64,000 nt of DNA, taken from Geothermovivens sp964644845. Its GTDB lineage: Bacteria > Zhuqueibacterota > Zhuqueibacteria > Oleimicrobiales > Geothermoviventaceae. A program made the translations under genes and the position numbers. The DNA lies in NCBI GenBank assembly GCA_964644845.1, contig CAZXXS010000116.1, forward strand, positions 1-64,000, in the 5' to 3' direction. The notes under the pieces are model-generated. The model was not told the DNA's origin. It made no database searches and was given only the letters and a program-made list of their open reading frames with translations. The stretch's first letter is position 1; the number at the start of each line of letters is the position of its first letter. Of the stretch, positions 35,301-43,489 are shown one piece after another.

Positions 35301-37040
35301 CTTCCACCTGCGGGTTGGGACTGGTTGAACAAACTGGAACAAGAACGCCGGATTCTTGTGTTGGATGTCCCAGGGGTTCGTGGTCCCGAGAGCCGCTGGG
35401 TTTTCGCCGAATACGAAGGGGACTACCACCTGGCGTTCCGCGTGGGCGGAGGGCAGGCTGGGCAGGCCAGACGGAGAATTCTGGAGCGTTTTCTCGCCGT
35501 TTCTGGACCGGTGTCGCAGAAGGAAGTTCTGGAACGCTACGCTTTCCCGCCGGAGTGGTTGGAAAACGTTTTGGAAGGTCTGCGCAAGAAAGGCGAGCTG
35601 GTAGCTGGCCCGTTTCCGGTTAGAAAACGCGACGCGCAAGAGGAACGCTACTGTCGGCGGGAGCTGGTGCAGGACATGCAACGCCGCACGCTTTCCATCC
35701 TTCGGCGTGAAGTGGAATCGGTGCCCTTGCCGGTGTACGCGCATTTCCTGATGCGCTGGCAACACTTGGTGCCGCCCGCAGGGCTGCGTGGGCAAGCCGG
35801 AGTGGCGGAGGCGTTGGAACAGTTGGGGGCCCTCGCGCTACCGCTTGATGTCTGGGAGAAAGAGGTGTTGCCAGCTCGTGTTGCGAATTTTCACCCGAAG
35901 GAGCTCGATGCGCTGGTCAGTGTGGGACGTCTGTTGTGGTACAGGCAAGGTGGCGATCTCGTTTTTCTGGCCCGTGCAAGCGCACTCGCAGTTCCGGCTC
36001 CTGCCGAGGCGAGCGACGGCACCCTCCCCGCGGAGGAGCGTCTTGTGCTGAACGTTCTTCGCGAGCGAGGCGCTTCGTTCGAGGCCGAGATTGCCGCTGC
36101 CGCTGGTTTGGAAATCGCTGTCGTCGAGGCCGCTTTGCGCCGCCTGGCCATCCGTGGGCTGGTCACCAACGACGTCTTCGATTTGGCCCGCAGATTGCCG
36201 ACCCAAGCGAACTCGGGGGTAGGGACTGAATCAGAAACGGTGCAACCTGGACTCTCAGGACGCACTGGGCGTGGATCTATTTACCGGACCGGTTTCACGC
36301 GCGCGGCTTACCGTGAAGCGAAACGTCGCGCCAGGAAAAGAGCTACGCTTGCAGCCGTACGGCCACAAACGCCCGCTGGCCGCTGGAGCACTGTGCCTCT
36401 GGAAAATCCGGACAATTTAGCGCAAACCGCTCTCGACTGGGCACGGCTGCTCCTAAACCGTTGGGGCGTGGTCGCTCGAGACTGGTTTGCGGCAGAACCG
36501 CTGGTTTCGGACTGGTCTGCCGTTTGGACAGCTCTTCGCGAGCTGGAAGCCCACGGCGAAATCAGGGGCGGATTTTTCGTTTCGGGGCTTCGTGGCGAGC
36601 AGTTCGCGTTGCCGCAAGTGGTGGACCTGCTTCGCGGAGCCTGGGACGAGGTAGCAACCCCTACAGGGGCTGCGTTGGTTGTGCTGAATGGTCTGGACCC
36701 AGCGAGCTGCGTGCTCCTCAAATTGCAGCGTGATCAGAAGATGGCGATTCCCGACACCAGACACAAGCGGAGTACGTGGTTCGTCGTTCATGCAGGTGTT
36801 CCCGTCTTGGTGGCGCGGGACTCTGGCCGCCGCATTTCGACCACGCTTCCGCTGGAAGATCCTCTGTTACCCCAGGCGCTTGCGGCTCTTTTGGAGCGGG
36901 TGGGCCAGAGACAGCGGCGAGTGGCCGTAGAGTTCTGGAATGATGTTCCCGTACTGCAATCGGGTGCGCTGGAATTGTTGAAAGCGGCCGGATTTCTGCG
37001 GGAGCCAAAGCGACTGGTTTGGTTCCGACCGGTAGTTTAG
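32394..37040 (+). CDS. lhr: Large Lhr-type ATP-dependent helicase
   Basis: 1548 residues from GTG 32394 with GGGAG upstream. The N-terminal RecA pair has the Q-motif region near 30-40, Walker A APTGSGKT, VDEIHALAGNKRG (DEIH box), and motif VI QRVGRSGHAVGKSSKG. After it come the winged-helix and Lhr-specific beta-barrel domains (about 430-860). The C-terminal half (about 860-1548) matches the long extension of bacterial Lhr proteins, as in Mycobacterium Lhr of similar length. It moves 3' to 5' on single-stranded DNA and unwinds RNA:DNA hybrids in repair. There is no partner nuclease next to it. Confidence 0.9.
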   Translation: MIKTVSASSVNPLSLFSEPVSVWFEREFGRPTTPQERGWPPIQRGENTLILAPTGSGKTLAAFLWGIDRILQELRQHEFEELRLVYVSPLKALNNDIERNLRQPLRGIREVGKQLGVEMPTVRVAVRSGDTPQYERRKMFVRPPHILITTPESLYVLLTGSRAGELFRSVQTLIVDEIHALAGNKRGVHLALSLERLERLARRSVQRIGLSATIRPLEEVARFLGGNEWVRGERGLELRPRPVTIVDAGYRKPLDLRVEWAACGGNEQTGSPWIPLLNRVARLVKQHNTTLIFANNRRAAERVAERLNEILTSGEGDVSAILDDGVPKGLGIFAASRGDKPRVVGVHHGSLAREKRLWVEEALKSGRLAAIVGTSSLQLGIDIGAIDLVVQIESPKSVAQGLQRVGRSGHAVGKSSKGRIFALHPEDALECAVVASGMLEGDVEPTHTPLNPLDVLAQQIVAMVSVEDWNPDELYRFVRQCWAYESLSRPLFEQVLDMLSGRYHTILHRELRPRILWDRVGRRLSALRGARMLALVNGGTIPAQGSYGVYLRDGKTKVGELDEEFIFETRVGDTFLLGNQVWRVREIRDDRVIVSEAPGSMARMPFWRGDYPWRSYEMGKRLGELRRRLAETLGKLKAESAVATYLDVLEKSDPAAREVLLAKLRTDYAVDELTAQRILKHVAEQLDGLGNVATDRLVLFEIFADALGNLQVVVHSPFGGRVNSAWALVMTSVLRDHLNVETERIANDDGILLRLPPLDVEVPVGLLQQLRPEEVRERILRELPGSAVFGARFRQNAARALLLPGLKGNRRTPFWLQRLKAKDLLEAVRSQPDFPVVLETVRDCLEEVMDLQHLLEVMDNIRTGAIQTRVVRPRTPSSLARGLMWGFMNVYVYEWDEPKSQKSVSISRDLLRDLLSSERLVRSLRPEAVRLVTNRARGLDPSVQVQSADELALLFQRVGDLSEEELRDLLPPAGWDWLNKLEQERRILVLDVPGVRGPESRWVFAEYEGDYHLAFRVGGGQAGQARRRILERFLAVSGPVSQKEVLERYAFPPEWLENVLEGLRKKGELVAGPFPVRKRDAQEERYCRRELVQDMQRRTLSILRREVESVPLPVYAHFLMRWQHLVPPAGLRGQAGVAEALEQLGALALPLDVWEKEVLPARVANFHPKELDALVSVGRLLWYRQGGDLVFLARASALAVPAPAEASDGTLPAEERLVLNVLRERGASFEAEIAAAAGLEIAVVEAALRRLAIRGLVTNDVFDLARRLPTQANSGVGTESETVQPGLSGRTGRGSIYRTGFTRAAYREAKRRARKRATLAAVRPQTPAGRWSTVPLENPDNLAQTALDWARLLLNRWGVVARDWFAAEPLVSDWSAVWTALRELEAHGEIRGGFFVSGLRGEQFALPQVVDLLRGAWDEVATPTGAALVVLNGLDPASCVLLKLQRDQKMAIPDTRHKRSTWFVVHAGVPVLVARDSGRRISTTLPLEDPLLPQALAALLERVGQRQRRVAVEFWNDVPVLQSGALELLKAAGFLREPKRLVWFRPVV

Positions 37041-37297
37041 GGTCTGAATTGGGCAATCCTTGGGCACGTGCGTTGCTGCAAACCGGGATTCAATGGGCGC
37101 GTTGTGCGAACGGGTCGGGTTGCCCTCGAACACTGACGTTTGGAAGTTGATTCGCCGTTTGAGACCGCTGGGCTACGTGAGCTGGGGTGCGGGAACTGCG
37201 GCTTGTGGTCGCGTGCTTAGGCAAAAGGCACCTCGCAGGAGAGTCCGAAGGGCTGGGACGGCTGTGAGAAAACGTGAACGGTTCTACCCAAAAAGCC
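37041..37297. other. Intergenic region before the PTS gene
   Basis: No supported gene. GC-rich sequence with short frames in several directions; nothing recognisable except the promoter at its right end. Confidence 0.5.
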
Positions 37298-37325
37298 TTG
37301 CCATTTGGTGGATTTCTTTTAAATT
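37298..37325 (+). promoter_or_regulatory. Predicted promoter of the PTS IIA gene
   Basis: TTGCCA at 37298-37303, a 16 nt spacer and TAAATT at 37320-37325, extended to TAAATTTA. It is 36 nt before the start codon. Confidence 0.55.
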
Positions 37326-37361
37326 TAGCCACGACAAGGAGCTACGAGGGAGCAAGGTCAC

Positions 37362-37832
37362 ATGAAACTTTCCGATTTGCTAAGCGAAGACGTGATCAAA
37401 ATACCGCTCGAGAGCACGGAAAAGGAGAAAATCATCGAGGAAATGATCGATCTTCTCGCGCAAGCGGGTAAGGTGAATGATCGTGAGAAGATCTTGAAAG
37501 CCGTTTTGGAACGAGAGCGGGTGATGAGTACCGGCGTTGGGGACGGCGTGGCCATTCCCCACGGCAAGGCGGAGGGTGTAAAGGACCTTGCTGCCAGTTT
37601 TGGCGTGACGAAGCAAGACGTGGATTTCGAATCCCTGGACGACAAACCTGTGCGGCTCGTGTTTATGTTAGTGGGCCCGCCGGACATCACAGGGCCACAC
37701 CTGAAAGCCTTGAGCCGTATTTCACGTTTGATGCACAAGCCAGACCTTCGAGCGCGTTTGCTTCAGGCAAAGACGCCGAAAGAGGTGTTGAAAATCATTG
37801 GGGACGAAGAGGCCAAATTTTTCGAGATGTAA
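37362..37832 (+). CDS. PTS fructose-type IIA domain protein (PtsN-like)
   Basis: A 156-residue single-domain protein of the PtsN/EIIA-fructose family. The phosphorylated His is His 67 in GVAIPHGK, preceded by RERVMSTGVGDG. A Gln-rich helix ending (ARLLQAKTPKEVLKIIGDEEA) is typical. The ATG follows AAGGAG and GAGGGAGC. No other PTS component is nearby, so a regulatory role (phospho-signalling) is more likely than sugar uptake. The following gene, a P-II-like protein, starts after 162 nt. Confidence 0.9.
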   Translation: MKLSDLLSEDVIKIPLESTEKEKIIEEMIDLLAQAGKVNDREKILKAVLERERVMSTGVGDGVAIPHGKAEGVKDLAASFGVTKQDVDFESLDDKPVRLVFMLVGPPDITGPHLKALSRISRLMHKPDLRARLLQAKTPKEVLKIIGDEEAKFFEM

Positions 37833-37994
37833 CTCTGGCTGCAGAGCTTCTACGGGTCCCGCACGTCAGTTGGGGCAAAAGGGCCGGCTCGCTGGGAAAG
37901 GGAAGAGTCGGCTTCGTCGTCTTGCTCGAAAGGCGGGTCGGCTGGTGCGGTAGAATCGGGGTGGGACACGCCGGCAACGAGGTGAAGCACTCTT

Positions 37995-38333
37995 GTGAAA
38001 CTACTTTTCATCGTCCTGAATAAAGAAGAATACCTGGAGCCGGTGCTCGAGCTGTTTGTCGAGTCCGGAGTCCGGGGCGCAACGGTTCTCGACAGCGTAG
38101 GCATGGGGCGGATCCTGGCCCACGACATTCCCATTTTCGCGGGTTTACGCAATCTCATGCCGGAAAGTCGGCCGTTCAACAAGACGATTTTCACGGTCAT
38201 TGAGGACGAAAAAATCCTGCCGCTGATTTCGGCGATCGAGGAAGTGATGGGCAGTCTCGACGAGCCAGGAACGGGCCTGGCGTTCACTGTGCCGGTGGAT
38301 TTCGTTCGTGGCCTGGCGCCAGCGCTGGAGTGA
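37995..38333 (+). CDS. P-II-like signalling protein
   Basis: 112 residues from GTG 37995. The start (MKLLFIVLNKEEYLEPVLELFVESGVRGATVLDSVG) and the end (GTGLAFTVPVDFVRGL) follow the P-II/GlnB fold. The T-loop region reads AGLRNLMPESRPFNKTI and lacks the Tyr of the uridylylated GlnB loop. It is likely a trimeric sensor of unknown ligand, of the P-II-like type rather than canonical GlnB. The next gene begins 14 nt after it. Its neighbours are a PTS IIA protein and a DUF2007-like zinc-ribbon protein. Confidence 0.65.
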   Translation: MKLLFIVLNKEEYLEPVLELFVESGVRGATVLDSVGMGRILAHDIPIFAGLRNLMPESRPFNKTIFTVIEDEKILPLISAIEEVMGSLDEPGTGLAFTVPVDFVRGLAPALE

Positions 38334-38347
38334 GGGAGGTCGTGGTC

Positions 38348-38686
38348 ATGCCTTTTTGCCCGAAGTGCCGCTACGAGTACGTTGAGGGGGTGGAGGTTTG
38401 CCCCGACTGCGGTGTGAGGCTGGTAGACGATTTGCCCGAAGAAGAGCCTCCGCGAGGCAAACTCGTGCCGATTCGACGTTTCAAGAGTCGCCTGTACGCC
38501 GAAATGGTGAAGGACGTGTTGGACCGGGAAGGCATCCCGTGTTTCATTTCGGGCGACGATGTGGGAATTCTGGGAATGTCTGGCTTTACGGGCACAGATT
38601 CCGTTTGGCCTGCCACCCTCTGGGGGCCTGAAGACAAGAGGGACTACATTGAGAGCTTGAGCACGCAAATGCTGGATCACATCTGA
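38348..38686 (+). CDS. Zinc-ribbon protein with DUF2007-like domain
   Basis: 112 residues; ATG 38348 is preferred over GTG 38330 because GGGAGG lies 8 nt before it. An N-terminal zinc ribbon has FCPKCRYEY and VCPDCGVRL. After an acidic linker, the part from residue 45 (KLVPIRRFKSRLYAEMVKDVLDREGIPCFISGDD) fits the DUF2007 putative signal-transducing domain. It follows the P-II-like gene and precedes hisS by 22 nt. Function unknown; the pairing of a small ligand-binding-type protein with this one is suggestive only. Confidence 0.75.
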   Translation: MPFCPKCRYEYVEGVEVCPDCGVRLVDDLPEEEPPRGKLVPIRRFKSRLYAEMVKDVLDREGIPCFISGDDVGILGMSGFTGTDSVWPATLWGPEDKRDYIESLSTQMLDHI

Positions 38687-38708
38687 ACGGACGGAGTGGA
38701 ACCCCAGA

Positions 38709-39986
38709 ATGCCGAGATTCAAAGCAGTTCGTGGAACCAAAGACATCTTACCGGAAGAATGGCCCTACTGGTACTACGTTGAACGCGCCATTCGGAAAGT
38801 GACCCGACTTTACGGGTACGAGCAAATTGCAACACCCATTCTGGAGGAAACCGGCCTGTACGTGCGTGGCGTCGGTCAGGGGACCGACATCGTGGACAAG
38901 GAAATGTACACCTTTGAGGATCGTGGTGGCCGATCGCTGACCCTACGGCCCGAATTCACGGCGGGCATCATGCGTGCTTACCTCGAGCATGGCATGCATG
39001 TTCGGCCGAAACCCGTGCGACTCTACTCGGTGGGCCCGATTTTCCGCTACGAACGGCCGGAGGCAGGACGCTACCGGCAGCACACCCAGTTCAATGTGGA
39101 GGCCATCGGCGAGCAAGATGCCGCTCTGGATTTTGAAGTCATTTCGCTGGCGTTACAGTTTTTTGAGGAGCTCGGCTTTAGCAAGTACCGTCTACAGCTG
39201 AACAGCACCGGGTGTCCGAAATGCCGGCCGAATTACGTGTCGGTGCTGGTGGACTACTACCGGGACAAGCGGGATGTCATTTGCGACGACTGCAAACGTC
39301 GCTTGGAACGCAACCCACTTCGCGTTCTGGACTGCAAAGCAGAGCAGTGCCAGCCAGTCATCGCAGGGGCCCCGAACATCAGGGACCACCTGTGCGACGA
39401 CTGCCGAGCTCACTTCGACCAGCTCCTGCAGTACCTGAACAACGCTGGCATCGAGTACGACATCAATCCCAGGTTGGTTCGCGGTCTGGACTACTACACC
39501 AAGACGGTGTTCGAGGTGTGGGTGCAAGGCATCGGTTCCCAGAATGCGCTGTGTGGTGGCGGTCGCTACGACGGTTTGATCGAGGAACTGGGCGGTCCGC
39601 CGACACCGGGAATCGGCTTCGGCTCGGGGATTGAGCGATTGGTGCTGACGTTGCAAGAGCAGGGGATTGACGTGCCTCCGGCGCCGAAGCCGGATGTGTT
39701 GTTGATTCATCTCGGTACGGAAGCCAAAGCTCAGGCTGTGCGGCTGGTGAGCGAGCTGCGTCACCGGGATGTCCCCGCGCTGGTCACCTATGGCCAGAAG
39801 AGTCTGCGTACGCAGCTTCGGGATGCCAACCGGGCCGGCGTGCAGGTGGCTGTGATCATCGGCGAGGAAGAGCTGCGGAACGAAGCTGTGCAGCTGAAAT
39901 GGCTGGACAAAGGGGTGCAGGAAATCTTGCCGCGTGAGGAGGCAGTTCAGAAACTTGTGGAGCTGTTTACCTTGAAGGATGCGTAG
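38709..39986 (+). CDS. hisS: Histidyl-tRNA synthetase
   Basis: 425 residues, class II synthetase that charges tRNA-His. Motif 2 is visible as FRYERPEAGRYRQHTQFNVEAIG, the histidine-specific segment as VRGLDYYTKTVFEVW, and motif 3 as GFGSGIERLVL. The C-terminal anticodon-binding domain spans about 330-420. The ATG is preceded by GGAACCCC, a weak site. It follows the DUF2007-like gene closely and precedes an RNA methyltransferase gene, so a shared transcript is likely. Confidence 0.96.
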   Translation: MPRFKAVRGTKDILPEEWPYWYYVERAIRKVTRLYGYEQIATPILEETGLYVRGVGQGTDIVDKEMYTFEDRGGRSLTLRPEFTAGIMRAYLEHGMHVRPKPVRLYSVGPIFRYERPEAGRYRQHTQFNVEAIGEQDAALDFEVISLALQFFEELGFSKYRLQLNSTGCPKCRPNYVSVLVDYYRDKRDVICDDCKRRLERNPLRVLDCKAEQCQPVIAGAPNIRDHLCDDCRAHFDQLLQYLNNAGIEYDINPRLVRGLDYYTKTVFEVWVQGIGSQNALCGGGRYDGLIEELGGPPTPGIGFGSGIERLVLTLQEQGIDVPPAPKPDVLLIHLGTEAKAQAVRLVSELRHRDVPALVTYGQKSLRTQLRDANRAGVQVAVIIGEEELRNEAVQLKWLDKGVQEILPREEAVQKLVELFTLKDA

Positions 39987-40022
39987 CCTCGCGGTTGTTG
40001 CCGCACGGGGCGCGGAAACAAC

Positions 40023-40853
40023 ATGAATGTGGAACAGCTCAGCAAGACGGCACTCAAGCGCTACCGCGCGTTGAAAACCTCCAAAGGCCGGCGCGAAGCC
40101 GGTCTTTTTCTCGCTGAGGGTGTTCGACTCTGCGAAGAAGCTTTCGAAAGCCACGCCCCGGTCCGGGAGCTGCTCTGCACGGAGGCACTGGCACACACAC
40201 CTTGGGGCCGGGCTTTGCTTTCCAAGGCGAGCACACGCGGCGTGAGGGTTCGGTGTGTGGACGATCGTGCTTTTGCCCAGATTGCCGACACGCAACACAG
40301 CCAGGGTGTAGCGACAGTGATCGAAATGCCGGGCTGGCCCGAAAGCCCTCGCTGGACGAGCGGCCTGAGTCTGGGGCTGGACAACATCCGCGATCCGGGT
40401 AATCTCGGGACCGTGTGGCGGTCGGCAGCGTGGTTTGGTGTGGAGTGGCTTTTCCTGAGTCGCGGCTGTGTGGACCCGCACAATTCGAAAGTCGTGCGCG
40501 CCTCGATGGGTGGTGTTTTCTACGTGCCTGCGCACGTAAGGGCCGACCTGGAAACGCAAGCAGCAACAGTGCAACAACGCGGTGGTTCCGTAGTGGTAGC
40601 TACAGCCGACGGTGAATACGAGGACTGGCCGGTGGAAGTGCGCGAGCCCGTCCTGCTGGTTGCTGGTGGTGAAACCGAGGGCGTTTCGGCGACGGTTCTC
40701 GAGCAAGCTAATTACCGCGTACGCATCCGGCGGTGGGGTGCCGGTGAGTCTTTGAACGTGGCGGTTGCGGTAGGCATTTTGTTGGCCAGCTGGCGCCGCT
40801 GGAAGGAAAAGGTTCGGGCGGCTCCGGAAGAGGGGGGCGCAAGGAGCTTGTGA
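40023..40853 (+). CDS. TrmH/SpoU-family RNA 2'-O-methyltransferase
   Basis: 276 residues. An N-terminal L30e-like domain (KGRREAGLFLAEGVRLCEEAF) is followed by the SPOUT domain with motif 1 DNIRDPGNLGTVWRSA, motif 2 LLVAGGETEGVS and motif 3 ESLNVAVAVGILL. The trefoil-knot fold transfers methyl from SAM to a ribose in rRNA or tRNA. The exact target (such as the RlmB site of 23S rRNA) cannot be fixed here. It lies 36 nt after hisS. Confidence 0.9.
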   Translation: MNVEQLSKTALKRYRALKTSKGRREAGLFLAEGVRLCEEAFESHAPVRELLCTEALAHTPWGRALLSKASTRGVRVRCVDDRAFAQIADTQHSQGVATVIEMPGWPESPRWTSGLSLGLDNIRDPGNLGTVWRSAAWFGVEWLFLSRGCVDPHNSKVVRASMGGVFYVPAHVRADLETQAATVQQRGGSVVVATADGEYEDWPVEVREPVLLVAGGETEGVSATVLEQANYRVRIRRWGAGESLNVAVAVGILLASWRRWKEKVRAAPEEGGARSL

Positions 40854-41099
40854 GGAGCCGCAGCGCCGGGTGATGAAAGATCCCGAGGGACGCTGTTTTC
40901 GGATGGCGACTGTTCCACGGTGCGCGCAGCAGTAGAAGATCGGGGCGACTCGCTTTCAAAGGCGATGGCTGGGTCGTCTTGAGCGAACTGGTGGTGAGAG
41001 CAAAGTCCGTTCAAGTGAGGCGGACACCGGATCTGTCCTCGCGCGGTTTTCGTGGTCTTTTCAGTTACCGCAGATCCGGTGTGGTTGGAGATTGTGTAG

Positions 41100-41909
41100 A
41101 TGATGATTCCGTTGAAAGGTGAACAGGACGCCGACTTCCCGTCGTTGAATGTGGCTCTTATTCTGGTCCTCGTTACCTTCCTGTTGATGCTGGTCGCCGG
41201 ACTGCTCAGCCTGGCTCTGAGGGGCAATACCGTGGTGTTGCTCAGCGAGGGGCTGGTCATCGTTCCCGCCTGGCTGTACGTGCGGCATTCCGGCTACTCG
41301 GCGCGCGAGGTGTTCCGTCTGCGAAAGATCCCGGCTCAGGCGGTTTGGGCGGCCGGACTGGTTGGCGTGGGTGCCACGGTACTTGGCGACGAACTGGACC
41401 GCTTTGTTCAGACCTTGTTCCCCATGCCCGAGGAGATCGCCAAGGGGGTCGAGCAGATGTTAAGAGTGCACAGCTGGTCGGATGGCGTGGTCGTGTTTGT
41501 GGCCATCGTTGGTCTGGCCGGTCTCCTGGAGGAGATGCTGTTTCGTGGCCTTTTGCTTGGAGCCCTGGAGCGCACATTTGACGTAACGCGCGCGGTGATG
41601 CTGAGCGCACTGCTCTTTGCGTTTTTTCACCTGAATCCGTGGACAGCTGTTCAGATTCTGGTCTTTGGTGTGGTGCTGGGTGTGCTGGCCTGGCGTTCGA
41701 ACAGCGTCTACCCGGCCGCGCTTGTCCACGGCATGAACAACGGATTCGAGTTTGCGGTCTTGAATCTGGGTGAGGCGAAGCTGTCGTGGCTGTACTTCCG
41801 CGGGCACGTCTCGCCTGTTGCACTGCTGGCTGCCGGCGTTTTGCTTTACTACGGGTTCCGGTTGTTCTACCAGGTTTTCGAAAGAGAAGATGTCGATGGA
41901 AGAGGGTAA
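41100..41909 (+). CDS. CPBP-family intramembrane protease
   Basis: A 269-residue membrane protein with eight or so hydrophobic segments. The CPBP/Abi motifs are present: EEMLFRG (EExxxR), FFHLN (FxxxH) and HGMNNG (HxxxN). These are the catalytic and metal-binding residues of the Rce1/CPBP glutamic proteases, which cleave prenylated or other membrane substrates. The start is ATG 41100 (the next codon is also ATG) after GGTTGGAG. The next gene begins 3 nt after the stop. Its substrate is unknown. Confidence 0.85.
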   Translation: MMIPLKGEQDADFPSLNVALILVLVTFLLMLVAGLLSLALRGNTVVLLSEGLVIVPAWLYVRHSGYSAREVFRLRKIPAQAVWAAGLVGVGATVLGDELDRFVQTLFPMPEEIAKGVEQMLRVHSWSDGVVVFVAIVGLAGLLEEMLFRGLLLGALERTFDVTRAVMLSALLFAFFHLNPWTAVQILVFGVVLGVLAWRSNSVYPAALVHGMNNGFEFAVLNLGEAKLSWLYFRGHVSPVALLAAGVLLYYGFRLFYQVFEREDVDGRG

Positions 41910-41912
41910 GGC

Positions 41913-43442
41913 ATGAAGGGAGAGGTGGCAAGGATCCGGATTGGCATGATTCAGGGGGCGGAGACCGTTTCCTTTACCGTTGAGGGGCCGCATCGGATTG
42001 AGAACGAACAGGGCCAGGTCGTGCTGGAGGCTTCGGCAACGCGTTCGTACAGGGCAGCGATTTCTGAGGTGACCCCGGGAAAGATCGAACACTGGGTACG
42101 GGTGGGCATCCGTGAGCGAGGGAGGGCTGCGGATCTCGTTAAGGAATGGGAAGCTCGCGGCTTTTCGCCTCGTGTGGAAACGCTCGGTAAGCTGCTTCAG
42201 TTCGAGCGTGCGCAGGTGGACAACCGGGAGGACTGGGTGCTTGTGGGGCCTTTTGACAGCGCTGAGGCGGCCGAAGCTTTCCGACGAGCACAGGCTATGC
42301 CGGGTGAGCTGACAGTGCTGGAGTGGGTTGTTGAACGACCGAAAGGGGTTTTGGCATTGGACGGTCGGACGGTGGGCGGTCGGCTCCGGGCCGTCCCAGC
42401 CGACGCAGAAGAGCCGCGCATCTGGCTGGACGACGTGACCATCGGCATCGAATTCCACTGGCAGCACAAGGAGCGCGAGCATCTGCGGGGTGTGCTGGAG
42501 GTGACCTTCAACCGTCACGGGCGATTGCTGGCGGTTAACGAACTACCGTTGGAGTCGTACCTGGCCAGCGTGAATTCTTCGGAGATGACCGGTGACTCTC
42601 CCGAGGAACTTCTGAAGGCGCAGACAGTGGCTGCGCGAAGCACGATTTTCGCGACGGCGGGCAAACATCATTTCAACGAACCCTTTGATCTGTGTGCGGA
42701 CGACCACTGTCAGTGTTACTACGGCGCCCAGCGCGAGATGGAGCGGTCGTGGCAGGCAGTGCGTAGCACCTGGGGTGAGGTGCTCACAAGCGGTGGCATT
42801 GTTTGCGACGCACGTTACTCGAAGATCTGCGGCGGCATCATCGAGGATTACCGCTACGTCTGGGACAATCGCGTGGTGCCTTACCTGGTGTCCGGGATCG
42901 ACGGTGACGTCGAACTGGATTACCCCGCCAACACGGAGGAGAAGGCGCGAAAGCTGATCGACTCGTCGCCCGATGTCTACTGCAACGTTGACCGGTACGC
43001 GCTGCCAAAGAGTCTGGATCGGTGTCTCGGCCTGTTCCGCTGGGAGGTGACGTACAGCCGGGCAGAACTGGAAAATCTGCTTCGGCGGCGGGCCAGTGTG
43101 GACGTGGGCGAGCTGCGGGATTTAGTGCCCGTCGAACGAGGCGACTCCGGGCGCATCGTTTACCTGGACGTTGTGGGCAGTGAGGGCACGGTGCGGCTAG
43201 GAAAGGAACTCGAAATTCGGCGAGCTCTGAGCGAAAGTCACCTGTACAGCTCTTGCTTCTACGTTGAGAAGGAAACCGGGCCGGACGGCAGCGTGTCGAA
43301 GTTCACGCTTCGAGGCGCTGGATGGGGCCACGGCGTTGGGCTTTGCCAGGTCGGTGCCACGGTCATGGCTCAGAAGGGTTTCGACTACAAGCAGATTCTT
43401 TTCCACTACTACAAAAACACTTCTCTGGAGCGTTTGTACTGA
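41913..43442 (+). CDS. SpoIID/LytB-domain protein with SPOR-like region
   Basis: 509 residues; the upstream gene ends 3 nt before the start, so no further N-terminus exists. A SPOR-like region lies around residues 50-130 (EHWVRVGI, VLVGPFDSAEAAEAF). The SpoIID catalytic part has NELPLESYLASVNSSEM (the catalytic Glu is expected in SSEM), LLKAQTVAARSTI, DDHCQCYYG and WGHGVGLCQVGA near the end. SpoIID proteins are lytic transglycosylases that degrade stripped glycan strands. No signal peptide or membrane anchor is visible. The organism is not expected to form spores. Confidence 0.85.
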   Translation: MKGEVARIRIGMIQGAETVSFTVEGPHRIENEQGQVVLEASATRSYRAAISEVTPGKIEHWVRVGIRERGRAADLVKEWEARGFSPRVETLGKLLQFERAQVDNREDWVLVGPFDSAEAAEAFRRAQAMPGELTVLEWVVERPKGVLALDGRTVGGRLRAVPADAEEPRIWLDDVTIGIEFHWQHKEREHLRGVLEVTFNRHGRLLAVNELPLESYLASVNSSEMTGDSPEELLKAQTVAARSTIFATAGKHHFNEPFDLCADDHCQCYYGAQREMERSWQAVRSTWGEVLTSGGIVCDARYSKICGGIIEDYRYVWDNRVVPYLVSGIDGDVELDYPANTEEKARKLIDSSPDVYCNVDRYALPKSLDRCLGLFRWEVTYSRAELENLLRRRASVDVGELRDLVPVERGDSGRIVYLDVVGSEGTVRLGKELEIRRALSESHLYSSCFYVEKETGPDGSVSKFTLRGAGWGHGVGLCQVGATVMAQKGFDYKQILFHYYKNTSLERLY

Positions 43443-43489
43443 CGGAGAGGTGGCGAGATAGCCTGGACTGGGGGGCAAAGGACGGGAAA

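Noticed and set aside
39192..40706. Leftward open frame of 504 codons
   Set aside because: Antisense to hisS and the SPOUT methyltransferase; composition is rich in His, Gln and Arg as expected from a shadow frame.
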